A DNA stretch of 64,000 nt, from contig NC_051131.1 of assembly GCF_014839805.1 (NCBI RefSeq), forward strand, positions 11,520,913 to 11,584,912, in the 5' to 3' direction. The notes under the pieces are model-generated. The model was given only the letters and a program-made list of their open reading frames with translations, was not told where the DNA came from and ran no database searches. Below are positions 56,601 to 64,000 of this stretch, piece by piece. Origin of the DNA: Manduca sexta. Taxonomy: Eukaryota; Arthropoda; Insecta; Lepidoptera; Sphingidae. A program made the translations under genes and the position numbers. Each line of letters opens with the position of its first letter. Within the stretch, counting starts at the first letter, position 1.

Positions 56601-58366
56601 CAATAAGATAGACTGATCTGCTTTTGGCTATCATAGATAAAGTAAATTCTTGTTGAACTTTGAAGTATATTTGAACTATATTTAATTGGTACGTGAATTA
56701 CAAACTTCTTCCGATTGACGTCATAATTTTATACCCCGACGTACTGAAGAGTAACTGCATCTTAACATCACAGCGTCCGTTTACGTTGCAAAACTCATTT
56801 CCGTCCATATTTATAAAGCGACGGAAGTCATACCTATCACAGAAAATCTCAAAGACCTACTTTATAGACGGGGAAAAAAGCGGAGAAATTTCCTCGGTTA
56901 AAACTTAAAGGATAAAAGGAAAATCGTCTCTACTGGCGCCCAACGTGTATGCATAAACTCGCTACGAGAACTGATATTTACATAATATTCGTATGATACA
57001 AAAAGTTATTTGCAAGATTACTCTGCTTTTTAGATCTCCGAAAAACCTTTGTCTCGAATTTTTACGGTTGTACAGTAAAACTTTACGTGGCTGAAATAAA
57101 AGTCGAGAAACTTTAAATTAAATTAAAATATTAGTCAACTCGGGAAAGAGTAACTCAGCAATGGAATTAATGGATTGTATTATACCAAGCCAAATGGTTA
57201 TTATAAGCTGTATTAAAATGAATTATAGTTTCATCTAATCATTGATATCTAGAAAATAATATTTCAATACGTTTTAAAATGAATTTAATTTTCAATGAAT
57301 TAAACAAGGTTTTCGAATGTGTTTTTATTTGTGGTCATACAACGCAAACTCAAATTTGAGACAAAAATATATTCTAATACTTTATTTGTCACTTTTATTT
57401 ACGTATAAAGATTTGAGAATCAAAAAGAAACACTGATTCGAGTTAACCAGTGCTTAAAATTTTAAACTGGTAAGCCACACTAACTTCTAACCTAACGTAA
57501 GGTCTTAGTTAAAGAGAAGGTGCGTTAATGAACTTGCATCCACGCTTTGCCGAGTTTATTTCCGACCCGCTGTGTTGGGCTGATTAGACAAATTTAAATC
57601 TCAAGTTATACACGGACGCTTTGTGTGAGTCAATTTTTCCATGAAAGCCCTATTAGTTTAGCAATTAGTGACAAATAATACTCTTAGATCAACCTAAAAC
57701 AAACTCTATTGATGAGAATATAACAATTAGTATAGAAATATGAGTAGTACCATGAACGAAACAGGATTTGTCTAGTTTACTAACTCCTAGATGCTCAGTC
57801 CAAACACCAATAAAACACAAATTATAAATATACATGTTATATCATTATCGGTATTGGTTTTTATAAACAGACTCAAAAGTTAAGAGGATGAAACAGGAAT
57901 AGGTTTTTACCACTGATAGAGTCGCGAGCACAAGCAAATTACAACCTACGAAATACCTACACGAGTACACGAGGTATTTCACACGGAGAAAGTCGCGAGT
58001 TCAAGCTAGTACAGTCAGCCTCAAAAATAGCTGAACAAATTCAAAACTTCAAAATGTATGCTATTACTAGAATAGCAATATTCTTTTTTCCTTATCCAAT
58101 ATAAAGTCAACCGTTTAAAGTTTATTTTAGTGAAGAAAAAAATATTGTTGATAAATACACGAAAGTTTAAAAGCCATTCGAAATTATGCATTTGTTCAGC
58201 TATTTGGGGCTGACTGTACCTGTACATACCTGCGTATAGACGCGAAGTACTGTCCGAGGAAATCCTTGGCATCATTTAGCACCTCCTCCTGCTCTCTTGG
58301 CACGTCACCGCGGCCCGGGATGGCCATCAAGCTGCCAAGACACGCTCTCTCGTTGCATAATGTCGG
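32491..58366 (-). CDS. Nos: Nitric oxide synthase (21 exons, lacks only exon 1 in window)
   Basis: NOS converts L-arginine, O2 and NADPH to nitric oxide and citrulline as a homodimer using haem, tetrahydrobiopterin, FMN, FAD and calmodulin. I joined 21 exons on GT-AG boundaries, with every phase consistent: 3333 coding bases, 1110 residues plus a TGA stop. Domains run in family order: zinc Cys-x4-Cys, haem-thiolate WRNASRCIG, substrate-Glu region GWYMSTEIG, pterin/dimer region, calmodulin helix, FMN flavodoxin motifs, FAD motif [14 protein letters not shown] motifs [11 protein letters not shown] and [11 protein letters not shown], and a C-terminal tail. An insert of about 40 to 55 residues in the FMN domain, absent from inducible mammalian NOS, suggests Ca2+/calmodulin control. 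Exon 1 was not found up to 64000. I see no frameshift or in-frame stop, so the gene looks functional. Confidence 0.97.
32735..32962 (+). repeat. LINE 3' end (family D) in the last Nos intron
   Basis: It accounts for nearly half of the 516-base intron between exons 21 and 22, antisense to the gene. The other reductase introns carry no repeat, so this insertion probably explains the length. Confidence 0.78.
33118..33309 (-). CDS. Nos: Nos exon 21: NADPH domain end
   Basis: It encodes [11 protein letters not shown] and [19 protein letters not shown], the conserved nicotinamide-side CGD motif, then [17 protein letters not shown]. The initial Met is internal: it follows an acceptor and continues the reading frame of exon 20. 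Confidence 0.97.
33383..33653 (-). CDS. Nos: Nos exon 20: NADPH-binding motifs
   Basis: It encodes [20 protein letters not shown], the NADPH pyrophosphate loop, and [15 protein letters not shown], which recognises the NADPH ribose phosphate and ends in the family's DxxYREE helix. Donor GTAAGT. Confidence 0.97.
33729..33816 (-). CDS. Nos: Nos exon 19: FAD-binding motif
   Basis: An 88-base exon encoding [18 protein letters not shown] and [15 protein letters not shown] is the FAD-contacting G-x-C-S loop of the diflavin reductase family. Confidence 0.96.
34059..34269 (-). CDS. Nos: Nos exon 18: FAD-binding motif
   Basis: It encodes [12 protein letters not shown], the RxYS motif that binds the FAD pyrophosphate, preceded by [13 protein letters not shown] and followed by [14 protein letters not shown]. 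The donor is GTCAGA, the weakest in the gene, but the split Asp codon restores the frame into exon 19. Confidence 0.96.
34359..34528 (-). CDS. Nos: Nos exon 17: reductase connecting domain
   Basis: It encodes [20 protein letters not shown] and [18 protein letters not shown], the helical connecting subdomain of diflavin reductases. Donor GTGAGT. Confidence 0.96.
34664..34817 (-). CDS. Nos: Nos exon 16: FAD-binding domain
   Basis: It encodes [20 protein letters not shown], the YxPGDHVGI motif common to NOS and P450 reductases, followed by a helix of the connecting subdomain. It ends with one base of a Gly codon. Confidence 0.96.
34892..35140 (-). CDS. Nos: Nos exon 15: FMN-FAD linker
   Basis: An 83-codon exon, phase 0 at both ends, starting [12 protein letters not shown] and ending [10 protein letters not shown]. 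It enters the ferredoxin-reductase-like FAD module; [17 protein letters not shown] is the first strand of that module. Confidence 0.95.
35346..35575 (-). CDS. Nos: Nos exon 14: FMN domain end
   Basis: It encodes [19 protein letters not shown] and [19 protein letters not shown]. The first is the FMN isoalloxazine-contacting strand and loop, the second the end of the flavodoxin domain. Donor GTGAGT. Confidence 0.97.
35662..35765 (-). CDS. Nos: Nos exon 13: putative autoinhibitory insert
   Basis: It encodes [20 protein letters not shown] followed by basic [12 protein letters not shown]. The position within the FMN subdomain is that of the autoinhibitory loop found in calcium-dependent NOS isoforms and missing from inducible NOS. 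The role is inferred from position and basic composition. Splice phases fit on both sides. Confidence 0.92.
35850..35911 (-). CDS. Nos: Nos exon 12: FMN domain
   Basis: It encodes [20 protein letters not shown] and ends with GG of a Gly codon before GTAAAA. It leads into the FMN-domain regulatory insert. Confidence 0.93.
35998..36102 (-). CDS. Nos: Nos exon 11: FMN domain
   Basis: It encodes a 35-residue segment with [16 protein letters not shown], the second FMN-contacting loop. It is phase 0 at both ends, with donor GTGAGT. Confidence 0.95.
36174..36413 (-). CDS. Nos: Nos exon 10: calmodulin site and FMN start
   Basis: Exon residues 23 to 45 ([20 protein letters not shown] and on) form the basic amphipathic calmodulin-binding helix. 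[18 protein letters not shown] follows, the FMN phosphate-binding loop of the flavodoxin fold. This exon joins the oxygenase to the reductase and marks where introns shrink from kilobases to about 80 bases. Confidence 0.97.
36597..36711 (-). CDS. Nos: Nos exon 9: pterin/dimer exon
   Basis: It encodes [20 protein letters not shown] and [16 protein letters not shown]. The second Trp of DWIWIVPP stacks on tetrahydrobiopterin in known NOS structures. It is isolated from exon 8 by a 5.2 kb repeat-rich intron. Confidence 0.97.
37034..37365 (-). repeat. tRNA-derived SINE (family A) in Nos intron 9
   Basis: A full-length, moderately diverged copy inserted in the same orientation as Nos, about 320 bases upstream of exon 9. 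Confidence 0.9.
38213..38256. repeat. Perfect 21-base palindrome with 2-base loop
   Basis: A 21-base arm (attatatttagatatgtcat + a, 38213-38233), loop tt, and the exact reverse complement (38236-38256), within Nos intron 9. Confidence 0.95.
39028..39185 (-). pseudogene. C-terminus of a LINE reverse transcriptase
   Basis: The minus strand translates as [20 protein letters not shown] then [20 protein letters not shown] and WTACG with a stop. This is the C-terminal block of a non-LTR retrotransposon endonuclease-reverse transcriptase. Only this terminal piece is present. Confidence 0.8.
39503..39706 (+). mobile_element. Helitron-like repeat in Nos intron 9
   Basis: Contains the gaacatgataaactcaaaaa block and ends gccgccagcaaaagctag|t. 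The CTAG|T end fits a Helitron; the left end was not fixed. Confidence 0.65.
40270..40582 (+). repeat. tRNA-derived SINE (family A) in Nos intron 9
   Basis: Full length, starting gcggcgatagcctagttgg and ending gctgatattatta, antisense to Nos. It is inverted relative to the copies at 37034 and 41535 in the same intron, so the pre-mRNA could form long duplexes. Confidence 0.92.
41535..41867 (-). repeat. tRNA-derived SINE (family A) near Nos exon 8
   Basis: A full-length copy with a long (AAT)n tail at 41535-41560. Its head ends 39 bases before exon 8, so its end lies next to the exon 8 donor. Confidence 0.92.
41906..42087 (-). CDS. Nos: Nos exon 8: oxygenase domain
   Basis: It encodes [30 protein letters not shown] and [15 protein letters not shown], which line the haem and pterin side of the oxygenase fold. 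It ends with CG of an Arg codon at GTAATT. Confidence 0.97.
43066..43175 (-). repeat. SINE family B fragment in Nos intron 7
   Basis: The head and proximal body of family B, with box B visible as ggattcgataaccggg on the minus strand. The tail is missing. Confidence 0.75.
43285..43605 (+). repeat. LINE 3' end (family D) abutting Nos exon 7
   Basis: The fullest copy, from gtaagtttctcatatgtgag to the aagcaataaaaataataata tail. The tail ends within about 8 bases of the exon 7 boundary and so forms the intronic flank of that exon's splice donor. Confidence 0.8.
43613..43787 (-). CDS. Nos: Nos exon 7: arginine-binding exon
   Basis: It encodes [10 protein letters not shown] and [18 protein letters not shown]. 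The Glu in STEIG is the residue that binds the substrate guanidinium group in characterised NOS. Its donor GTTTGT is followed directly by the AT-rich tail of a LINE fragment. Confidence 0.97.
44002..44163 (-). repeat. SINE family B fragment in Nos intron 6
   Basis: A degraded head (actgcctttatggcgtagtt on the minus strand) and a tail segment (gcgcctctgcctacctcttc) are joined with the middle largely missing. Confidence 0.75.
44314..44571 (+). mobile_element. Non-autonomous Helitron in Nos intron 6
   Basis: A|TCTATATATATTATG at the left and GAGTCAGCTAG|T at the right, antisense to Nos. A short ATTATGAT insertion disturbs the left end. Confidence 0.87.
44853..45344 (+). mobile_element. Two Helitron-like fragments in Nos intron 6
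   Basis: The first part starts ctgaagagtttgtttgtttg, a sequence also seen at 58890. The second runs to ggagccgcagacaaatgctag|t. They may be one element with an insertion or two neighbours. Confidence 0.6.
46144..46275 (+). repeat. Interspersed repeat (family E), deleted
   Basis: It begins ctgctcggataacgaccacc and ends accatcaggtgaataagg; the middle is shortened. Confidence 0.62.
47011..47232 (+). repeat. tRNA-derived SINE (family B), head deleted
   Basis: It starts ctcggtggcgtgtgtgtccgaatcccggg, so the segment between box A and box B is lost. The body and a TG-rich tail are intact. Confidence 0.85.
47485..47628 (-). repeat. tRNA-headed SINE (family C) in Nos intron 6
   Basis: Shares the ggaaaaacccagtcacgatt body and the gattcgaacccaggacc head with the copy at 8850. 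It lies close to a family B copy and a MITE remnant. Confidence 0.78.
47654..47726. mobile_element. 73-base deletion derivative of the foldback MITE
   Basis: It starts ACCCCC, jumps to agaaacaggcttgttatcac and ends aaacgtttatgaataagggggt, with TA on both sides. It matches one arm of the element at 28145 with its own outer ends kept. Confidence 0.75.
49606..49800 (+). repeat. Interspersed repeat (family E) in Nos intron 6
   Basis: Carries gctactgtacacaaggtgta, aacaggccggcataattgtg and aggtgcagtgagggtcgct. Confidence 0.7.
50070..50262 (-). mobile_element. Decayed Helitron in Nos intron 6
   Basis: It carries the family body from the 3' end (with CTAG mutated to TTAG) up to the ctcctgacaataac segment, and then breaks off. 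The left half of the element is missing. Confidence 0.8.
50602..50760. mobile_element. MITE with GGG(G/A)CCCTATTCC ends in Nos intron 6
   Basis: The left end ggggccctattccatctacg and the right end catagacggaatagggtccc are inverted repeats. The interior holds tagcaattagagacgttcta, which also appears beside the minisatellite at 14711. Confidence 0.78.
51152..51291 (-). CDS. Nos: Nos exon 6: oxygenase domain
   Basis: It encodes [20 protein letters not shown] and [12 protein letters not shown], the segment leading to the arginine pocket. It ends in phase 2 within a Thr codon at GTGAGT. The next intron is 7.4 kb, the largest in the gene. Confidence 0.96.
52148..52289 (-). CDS. Nos: Nos exon 5: oxygenase domain
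   Basis: It encodes [20 protein letters not shown] and then [10 protein letters not shown]. The [10 protein letters not shown] core is near-invariant in animal NOS. Confidence 0.97.
52380..52568 (+). repeat. LINE 3' end (family D) in Nos intron 4
   Basis: A 5'-truncated copy ending ccatcagacgaacggcaagc and caaagctataaaaaa. Confidence 0.75.
53265..53356 (-). CDS. Nos: Nos exon 4: oxygenase domain
   Basis: It encodes [14 protein letters not shown] followed by [13 protein letters not shown], the oxygenase segment immediately after the haem-ligand strand. It starts in phase 0 and ends with AG of an Arg codon before GTGAGA. Confidence 0.96.
54218..54345 (+). repeat. LINE family D fragment in Nos intron 3
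   Basis: Only the left part (tctcatatgtgagagtcccc through tgtaggcagtgtaactac) is present; the 3' end is missing. Confidence 0.7.
54707..54888 (+). mobile_element. Helitron-like fragment in Nos intron 3
   Basis: It carries the actgaacggatttttataaa and atatagcgggacttttatcc blocks and ends in a degraded cgagcaaaagtta. Confidence 0.6.
55835..56025 (-). pseudogene. Decayed LINE reverse transcriptase C-terminus
   Basis: The same block as at 39028 but with in-frame stops: [27 protein letters not shown] and [13 protein letters not shown] can still be read. It lies in Nos intron 3, in the sense orientation. Confidence 0.75.
56299..56461 (-). CDS. Nos: Nos exon 3: haem-thiolate exon
   Basis: It encodes [17 protein letters not shown], the most conserved NOS signature. 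The Cys is the axial haem ligand, and the nearby Trp stacks on the haem in known structures. Upstream, the [10 protein letters not shown] and TYQLTTTEL segments match the oxygenase helices. The exon begins with the third base of the Arg codon split with exon 2. Confidence 0.97.
58012..58216. mobile_element. Mariner-like MITE beside Nos exon 2
   Basis: Terminal inverted repeats CAGTCAGCC(T/C)CAAA...TAGCTGAACAAAT flank a 205-base element, with TA on each side (58010-58011 and 58217-58218). TA targets and a CAGT start fit Tc1/mariner MITEs. It begins 13 bases from the exon 2 boundary. Confidence 0.82.
58230..58366 (-). CDS. Nos: Nos exon 2: zinc-cysteine exon
   Basis: It opens in phase 0 after a ttgcccacag acceptor and encodes [14 protein letters not shown] near its start. 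CNERAC is the C-x4-C pair that in NOS dimers supplies half of the zinc tetrathiolate at the dimer interface. It ends with two bases of an Arg codon at donor GTATGT. A MITE lies 13 bases into the following intron. Confidence 0.95.
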
Positions 58367-58874
58367 CTGTGGGCAAAATTCATTTATTGTACTACGTTTG
58401 TTTTAGATTGAATGTTCTATAATTATCTAATAAGGTAACGGAACCCGTGGAACTTCATAGATTGTATGAAGATTTCATGAATAAATATACAAAAACGTTT
58501 AATTAAATTGCAGCATAACACCACATATTATTATTATAAATGTTTAAGAAAAAGGAACATAAAATCGAAGTATACTTTTGCACTACAAAACAAAAAAACA
58601 CTAAAAACGTGGATGGTGGGCCTTGTTAGAAATCGGGCTTTATCCGGTCACACTACCTTATAATAAAATTCATAGTAACATTATAAATGCCAAACTGTTT
58701 AACTCTCGCGATTGAATCACTTAACTGATTTCAATGAAATTTGGTATATCTGGAGTAAGTTTAAAGAAACAGGCTATTCTTCCCCACGCGAACAAAGTCG
58801 TAAGCAAAAATTTGATAATGTAATATGAAACTGAAGAGATTGTTCTTTTGTTTATTTGAATGCGCGAATCTATA

Positions 58875-59061
58875 CTTATGTATACAGCTGAAAAGTTTGT
58901 TTGTTTGAACGCGCGAATCTCAGGAACTACTAAACCCATTTAATTTTTTTTAACTGATAGGAAGCTACATTACTCCTGAGTGCTATACGCTAGTTTTTAT
59001 CCATGGAAAATGTATTCCACAAAAACTTTTTCACTCGAGCGGAGCCTCAGACAAAAGCTAG
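58875..59061 (+). mobile_element. Helitron-like repeat upstream of Nos exon 2
   Basis: It begins at tatacagctgaaaagtttg and ends gagcctcagacaaaagctag|t. Confidence 0.62.
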
Positions 59062-59344
59062 TCATCATGTAAAAATGAATCGTACAAACTCATCATTCAA
59101 GCCGTGTGAAGAAGCTTAGCTTTTTCTTTTTTTGTCGTCTTATTAATTCACACCATTTATAAAATTTTAATATTAACTTATGAATAAGTCCATTAAGATG
59201 TCATATTTCTTAAGTTATGAAAATTATGCGTTTTAATGCATGTTTAAAACATTAATGTTAAGTCACGCTGGTTCTTATATCTTCCATATTGCATCGTTAA
59301 AATATTACAGGACAAGATTACACACTGTTTTTAAAAATTCGTTT

Positions 59345-59640
59345 ACTGGTGGGTAGGTTTCTCATATGTAAGATTCCGCATGGAAGGGTACCACCGCAAT
59401 TTCTATTTCTGCCGCCAATTAGCACTGTGTAGTCACTGTTGAATTCCGGTTTGGAGAACATTATAGCCAGTATAATTACTGAACATAATAAAACTTAACA
59501 TCTCATGTCTCAAGGTTGCGAGCGCAGTGGAATACCACAGAGTACTTTGTAATTGAAGGTGTTTGTACTGTTTATGGGCGGCTGTATCGCTTACTATCAA
59601 GCGAACGGTAAGCTCGTCTCGTCATTCAAAGCAATAAAAA
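59345..59640 (+). repeat. LINE 3' end (family D)
   Basis: A near-complete copy from gtgggtaggtttctcatatg to caaagcaataaaaataaa. Confidence 0.76.
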
Positions 59641-60794
59641 TAAATGTGAGACTGAAAATCATATTCATGACGAGATTTAGGAGAGCTAGACTTAATAGTA
59701 GGTCTTTTAGTCTAATAGAATGAAGAAATACCGTGAAGCAAACACTAAGGGCGTATGAATAGATGCAACTCAATTCCGCTCTTAAGTGCGACATCAGCTG
59801 TGATACTGTCAAATTAAAATCGGCATCTTAAGATCGTCGCTGTTTAATAAACAATAATCAACATCCCAAATAATATTAAATTACAACATTATCGATTTTG
59901 ATAGTTGTTTTGTATTATTATTTTGTATTTAACAGCGGTGACTTAGCTGAAAAGAAGCCCTTAAATCACAAGTGTGAATTATTAAATAATTTAATAGATT
60001 AAATGTCTACTTGAGATGTTACTCAAAGTTGGGATACCGATATAAAAAAACCCTTATATACGAAAATTAAAAGTTTTAAATAATTTCTTTTTGACAGTTA
60101 TCGTATTAAAGAGGTAATGTACTTAAATACTCATTTTATTGCAATTTATTTGGCAGAATAAAGTGCGACTTTTATATTTGGTCGGCTTATATTTAACGCG
60201 AAACCACAAAAGTTGTGGAACGGCCCTAAGAGGTCGCGTCACGCAGATAAGAAATATAACCTACTATGAAATTAATAGTTTGATTTTAGTTTTTCTCGTA
60301 AGCTAGTTGATTACACCTGTGCGATGCATTCACAAAACTACGTCATAATTCTCAAATGACATTATTTTCTTAGGTATTGTAACATTCGATATAATAAACG
60401 AAATACTTAGAATTACACGATAAAACCGATAAATATAAAAGTGTTAACTATTATTTTTTTCCTATCCTCGTGACGTAAAAAACTCGTTTTCAATGCTTTC
60501 AAACATAAAATTACTTAACACTATGTGTGGAAACAACGTAATACTTATTATTTTTGTTTATACTGATAACACGTATCAGTCAGTAGCTGTGAACACGAAT
60601 ACCCGTGTAAACCGTCTGTCGCGTAAATTGCAAGTAATTTATTTTTCTAGACATACATCACAATCTATGATAAGTTTTGTTTGCTGCATAAGCCAACTGA
60701 GTACAGGAATTATGGCCACCTAATTATCAATAATACCAAAAGAACGTAATAGTGAAAGAATATATAAGACACTGGTAGCAAGTTTGCTCATGGT

Positions 60795-61110
60795 AGGATA
60801 TATTTATACCCGCCATAATGGCCCACGTAAGTGTATCGCGTTCCGAGATCAGCCTGTGTATATCCGGTTCCAACAGGCCGGCATAATTGTGTCGACTGTC
60901 GAGTGGTAATCATCTCTCGTCAGTCGGCATTCTGTTGGACCCTACTCCACTTACCATCAGATGCAGTGGGGTCACATTTTCGTAATCATATAAAAAAACA
61001 GTATCCGCCATGATTGCAACCAGCGTACACAAGGTGTAAAGACAAATATGGTGCCCACGTAAATATTTCACTGTCCAAGTTCAGCCTTTGTGTTTCCAGT
61101 TTCAATCAAA
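60795..61110 (+). repeat. Two adjacent family E copies
   Basis: The copy at 60795-60990 is nearly complete. A second, diverged copy starts again at 61010 with gattgcaaccagcgtacaca and runs to about 61110, in the same orientation. Confidence 0.7.
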
Positions 61111-62179
61111 CACGCTATCAGGACCCTGCTTACAATTAGGACGGGTCATATTCTCGTGCCGGGAAAAAAATTGTACATGCTGCTAGACTTAAAGGAGTAG
61201 ATAATAGTGGCGACATTTGGGTTTCCCACATGAAACGCAACTTCACTTAACGTCAATATCCAACAGTAGTCAATGATTGAACTGATGCCAAATTGATCGT
61301 GCAATGGCTCAATTTGAGTATCAAGTTGGAAGCTTCGTTGACAAATACCATCTTCATTCAAATCCCTAATGTTGATATTTAATAAACGTCGTTACAAAGC
61401 ATATTATTATTTACTTAATAATTAAGATAAATACGCACTACTCTACAATTTTACTATAATTTTTTTTAATCTTGGCATTAATTTTTCTAAGAACCTGGTA
61501 AATTCACGTTCATAATTATTCTATATTCAAAAAGTAATCTTTGTAGTTGTATAACTCCGTCGACAATAAGATATATATACATCGCATTTCCAATTTAAAA
61601 AAAATAAAATTTAAATGGAATTATCCGAATAAACTATAATTAATCCTTCTATGTCGGTTTTTTATTGATAACCTCTTTCTACAATTCTACCACCACTACT
61701 TCTAGATATCCATTTAGTAGTATAGACTCTAATGGCCACTTAATACAGCTGCCGCTCGTAAACGTTTCCCATCCTAGAACTTGTTCGTTGAACTATGTAC
61801 TAATAAACATGAAGTCTACATTAGACTCGCAACATATTTTTGTAACCGCAGCAGTCCATACTATCCGCTTCCCAACTCAAGTTTAGGGTCTTCTAATTAA
61901 TTAGTTCGGACATATCTTAATTTACTATTAAATTGCTTTTAACTCATTAATTGGACGGAAAACCACTTATCCTCCAAATAGAATAAGTTAAAAAAAAAAT
62001 AATAATTAAGAATTATTGTTTCTGATGAGCTGCTTTATTGATATATGACATTCCAAAGAAACGTTTTTATCAATCGCGTGGAAATAATCCCAAAATGTTT
62101 AGTCAATGAATATGGTTTTTTATTTCATGAATGAATAAAACAAATCCAAACAGGTCACGACAAAATTTAAATGTCATAT

Positions 62180-62501
62180 GACGAAGATAACCTAGTTGTG
62201 TATAGAACGGACTGCCGAGACAAATGTCCGCAGGTTCAAATCCCAAAGGAACACACCTCTGGCTTTTCTAAAATGATGAGTTTATTCTTTGTGAATTATC
62301 GCTTGCTTTAACAGTAGAGGAAAGCATCGTGAGGAAACCTGCTTAACTAAGAAGATCTCTATAGGAATTTTGAAGGTGTGTGAAATCTACCAATCCGCAC
62401 TAGGCCAGCGTGGTAGACTAAGGCCTAATCCCTCTCAGTAGTAGAGGAGGCCCGTGCCCAGCAGTGGGACAGTATATAATACAGGGCTGATATTATTATT
62501 A
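62180..62501 (+). repeat. tRNA-derived SINE (family A)
   Basis: A full-length copy with a somewhat diverged head (gataacctagttgtg) and an intact gggctgatattattatt end. Confidence 0.9.
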
Positions 62502-62588
62502 TGACAATATATTATTATGCATTTGGTTTACGAATATAAAACAAATCGAAAAGCAATTAATAATCAATATGATTTTGTCATAACGTAA

Positions 62589-62810
62589 TCTATATAAAAA
62601 AAAATCACCGAAATGTTTATACGCGCATAACTTCGAAACGACTGCACCAAATTCGATAAATATTTCTTTAATGTGTTCGTTAATGTCAGGAGAAGGTATG
62701 AAAAAAAATGTTTAAAAAATAATAGCAAATATTTAAAAATCTCATAAAATGAGTGTGCGAATGAGACAGAAGAAAAAATATGGCGGTACAAAGTTCACCG
62801 GATCAGCTAG
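62589..62810 (+). mobile_element. Divergent Helitron
   Basis: It keeps the ends (A|TCTATATAAAA and CGGATCAGCTAG|T) and the gttcgttaatgtcaggagaagg block, but most of its interior differs from the other copies. Probably a sister subfamily. Confidence 0.78.
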
Positions 62811-63225
62811 TTTATAATATTCTTAAACGTAAAACCCATCTTCATAATTGTGTTATTAAAAGTCTGTATTGCAACAGGTGTAAAAATACATACGCGTTAA
62901 CGCAAAACAGTATTCATATAATTTAAGTAAACAATTACACGTGACTTGAATGCTTATAAACTGAGTTATGGGTAAGATACCATCAACAAACCAGACATGC
63001 CTTGATGGATTGCTGCAAAGTTGAAATCCTTGAGAATTGTTCTCTTACAGACCCTCAAACATTGCAATTTACACGTAAATATAGCTGTTACGCGCCTTCA
63101 CGCAGCTGTTAAGTCAAAAAGTAGCTAAAATTACTGACAATGTAGCTTCCCATTACTAAAAAAATATTTGGATCTGGGTTTTTACTTTCTAAATATAGCA
63201 TTTTAATTAATTTAGTCTATCATAG

Positions 63226-63363
63226 GACTCTTGGCAGGCTCACCCCTAATCACATTATGGGACGGAAAACACTTAGCGAAAAGTGGGTGCCCTGGTTGCG
63301 CCTCTGCCTACCCCTTTCGGGGATAAATGCGTGTTGCGTGTGCGTGTGTGTGTGTGTGTGTGT
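63226..63363 (+). repeat. SINE family B body with (TG)n tail
   Basis: Only the distal body (catrmtgggacggaaaacac-type, then cctacccctttcggggataa) is present, ending in a (GT)n run of about 20 bases at 63343-63362. Confidence 0.85.
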
Positions 63364-64000
63364 TTTATCATAGGACTTTCTTACGATATCTTAAAAAAAA
63401 AATTGATAAACTATATTATATTTTTTATTTCTAAATAGTTCTTGATTTTTATTATACTTTATTAATTCAACACGCTTAGCAAATGTCTCTTCTAGTTGTG
63501 TCTAAATTCCATGTCGTGATAAAATTTGCAGAACAATAAGATATATCTGAAGACAAATAATAAGTAGGTAAACATAAAAATGTGTATCTGATTCCAAAAG
63601 ATGATGGAATTGAGCACCTAAGTTAGGTCATATTGATTATTACAAAATATGTTTGAGGACTTAAAATAAAGGCTGTAATTTATCCCGGACAAAAACCTTT
63701 TATCTCAATTTTTTTACACGGATAAAGCCGTGATCGTAAGCCAGTGAAAGGATATAAAAAGGGTAGGATAAAATTAGTATACTTAAGACCTGTTTCATAA
63801 CTTCTGAATAAATGTATAAGCCGACCAAATACAAAAGTCACTCTTACCAATGCTCCCAAATAAATGATAAAGTAAAAAATAAATATATATAAGCAAATAA
63901 AAGTATATAAGCACCTAACAAGCTTAGCAGATATAAATCACTTATAAAACAAACCGCACAAAGTTATTCTGCTTTGCGCGAGGTAATTTCAACATCTTGA

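Larger units (their letters stand above)
58367..64000. other. Upstream Nos sequence, probably intron 1
   Basis: No exon encoding the expected DTLH region was found on the minus strand here, so exon 1 and the promoter of Nos should lie beyond 64000. The stretch holds Helitron-like sequence (58875-59061), LINE 3' ends (59345-59640, 60795-60990, 61010-61110), a SINE (62180-62501), a Helitron (62589-62810) and a tRNA-headed SINE tail (63226-63363). Confidence 0.6.

Noticed and set aside
63001..63100. Possible missing NOS exon 1 before a cttac donor-like site
   Set aside because: Translation gives no RLKN or DTLH motif and the frames are interrupted or unlike NOS.

Overview
This is an AT-rich eukaryotic window with spliced genes and many short interspersed repeats. 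The organism is almost certainly a moth or butterfly. The one fully readable gene encodes an insect-type nitric oxide synthase (NOS), and the repeats are of lepidopteran kinds: Helitrons running from A|TC to CTAG|T and ending in TCAGCTAGT, and tRNA-headed SINEs ending in ATT repeats.

Main gene (minus strand, 58366 to 32491). Twenty-one coding exons can be joined in a single frame with GT-AG introns. They give 1110 codons plus a stop, from the zinc-binding cysteine pair through the haem oxygenase domain, calmodulin site, FMN domain with its regulatory insert, FAD domain, NADPH domain and C-terminal tail. Insect NOS proteins are about 1200 residues long, so only the first coding exon (about 90 residues) is missing; it should lie beyond 64000. 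The oxygenase half is spread over large repeat-filled introns of up to 7.4 kb. The reductase half is compact: twelve exons, from the calmodulin exon on, have introns of 71 to 242 bases. A last 516-base intron then precedes the tail exon.

Second NOS start (minus strand, 16928 to 16662). About 15.5 kb downstream of the first gene's stop codon lies an intact 89-codon first exon with NOS N-terminal signatures (RLKNHL, then DTLH). It ends in phase 0 at a GTAAGT donor, the phase in which the zinc-cysteine exon of the first gene begins. A TATA box and an arthropod initiator at standard spacing sit just upstream. This suggests a tandem pair of NOS genes, the second running off the left edge. No further exon of it was found between 1 and 16661, so a very long first intron, an orphan promoter-exon duplicate or an assembly rearrangement remain possible.

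The rest is intergenic or intronic DNA: nine copies of one tRNA-derived SINE, pieces of other tRNA-headed SINEs, LINE 3' ends, six Helitrons, several terminal-inverted-repeat MITEs and two perfect long palindromes. An 18-base minisatellite seems to have grown from the end of a MITE. One MITE and one LINE tail sit within about 20 bases of NOS splice donors.
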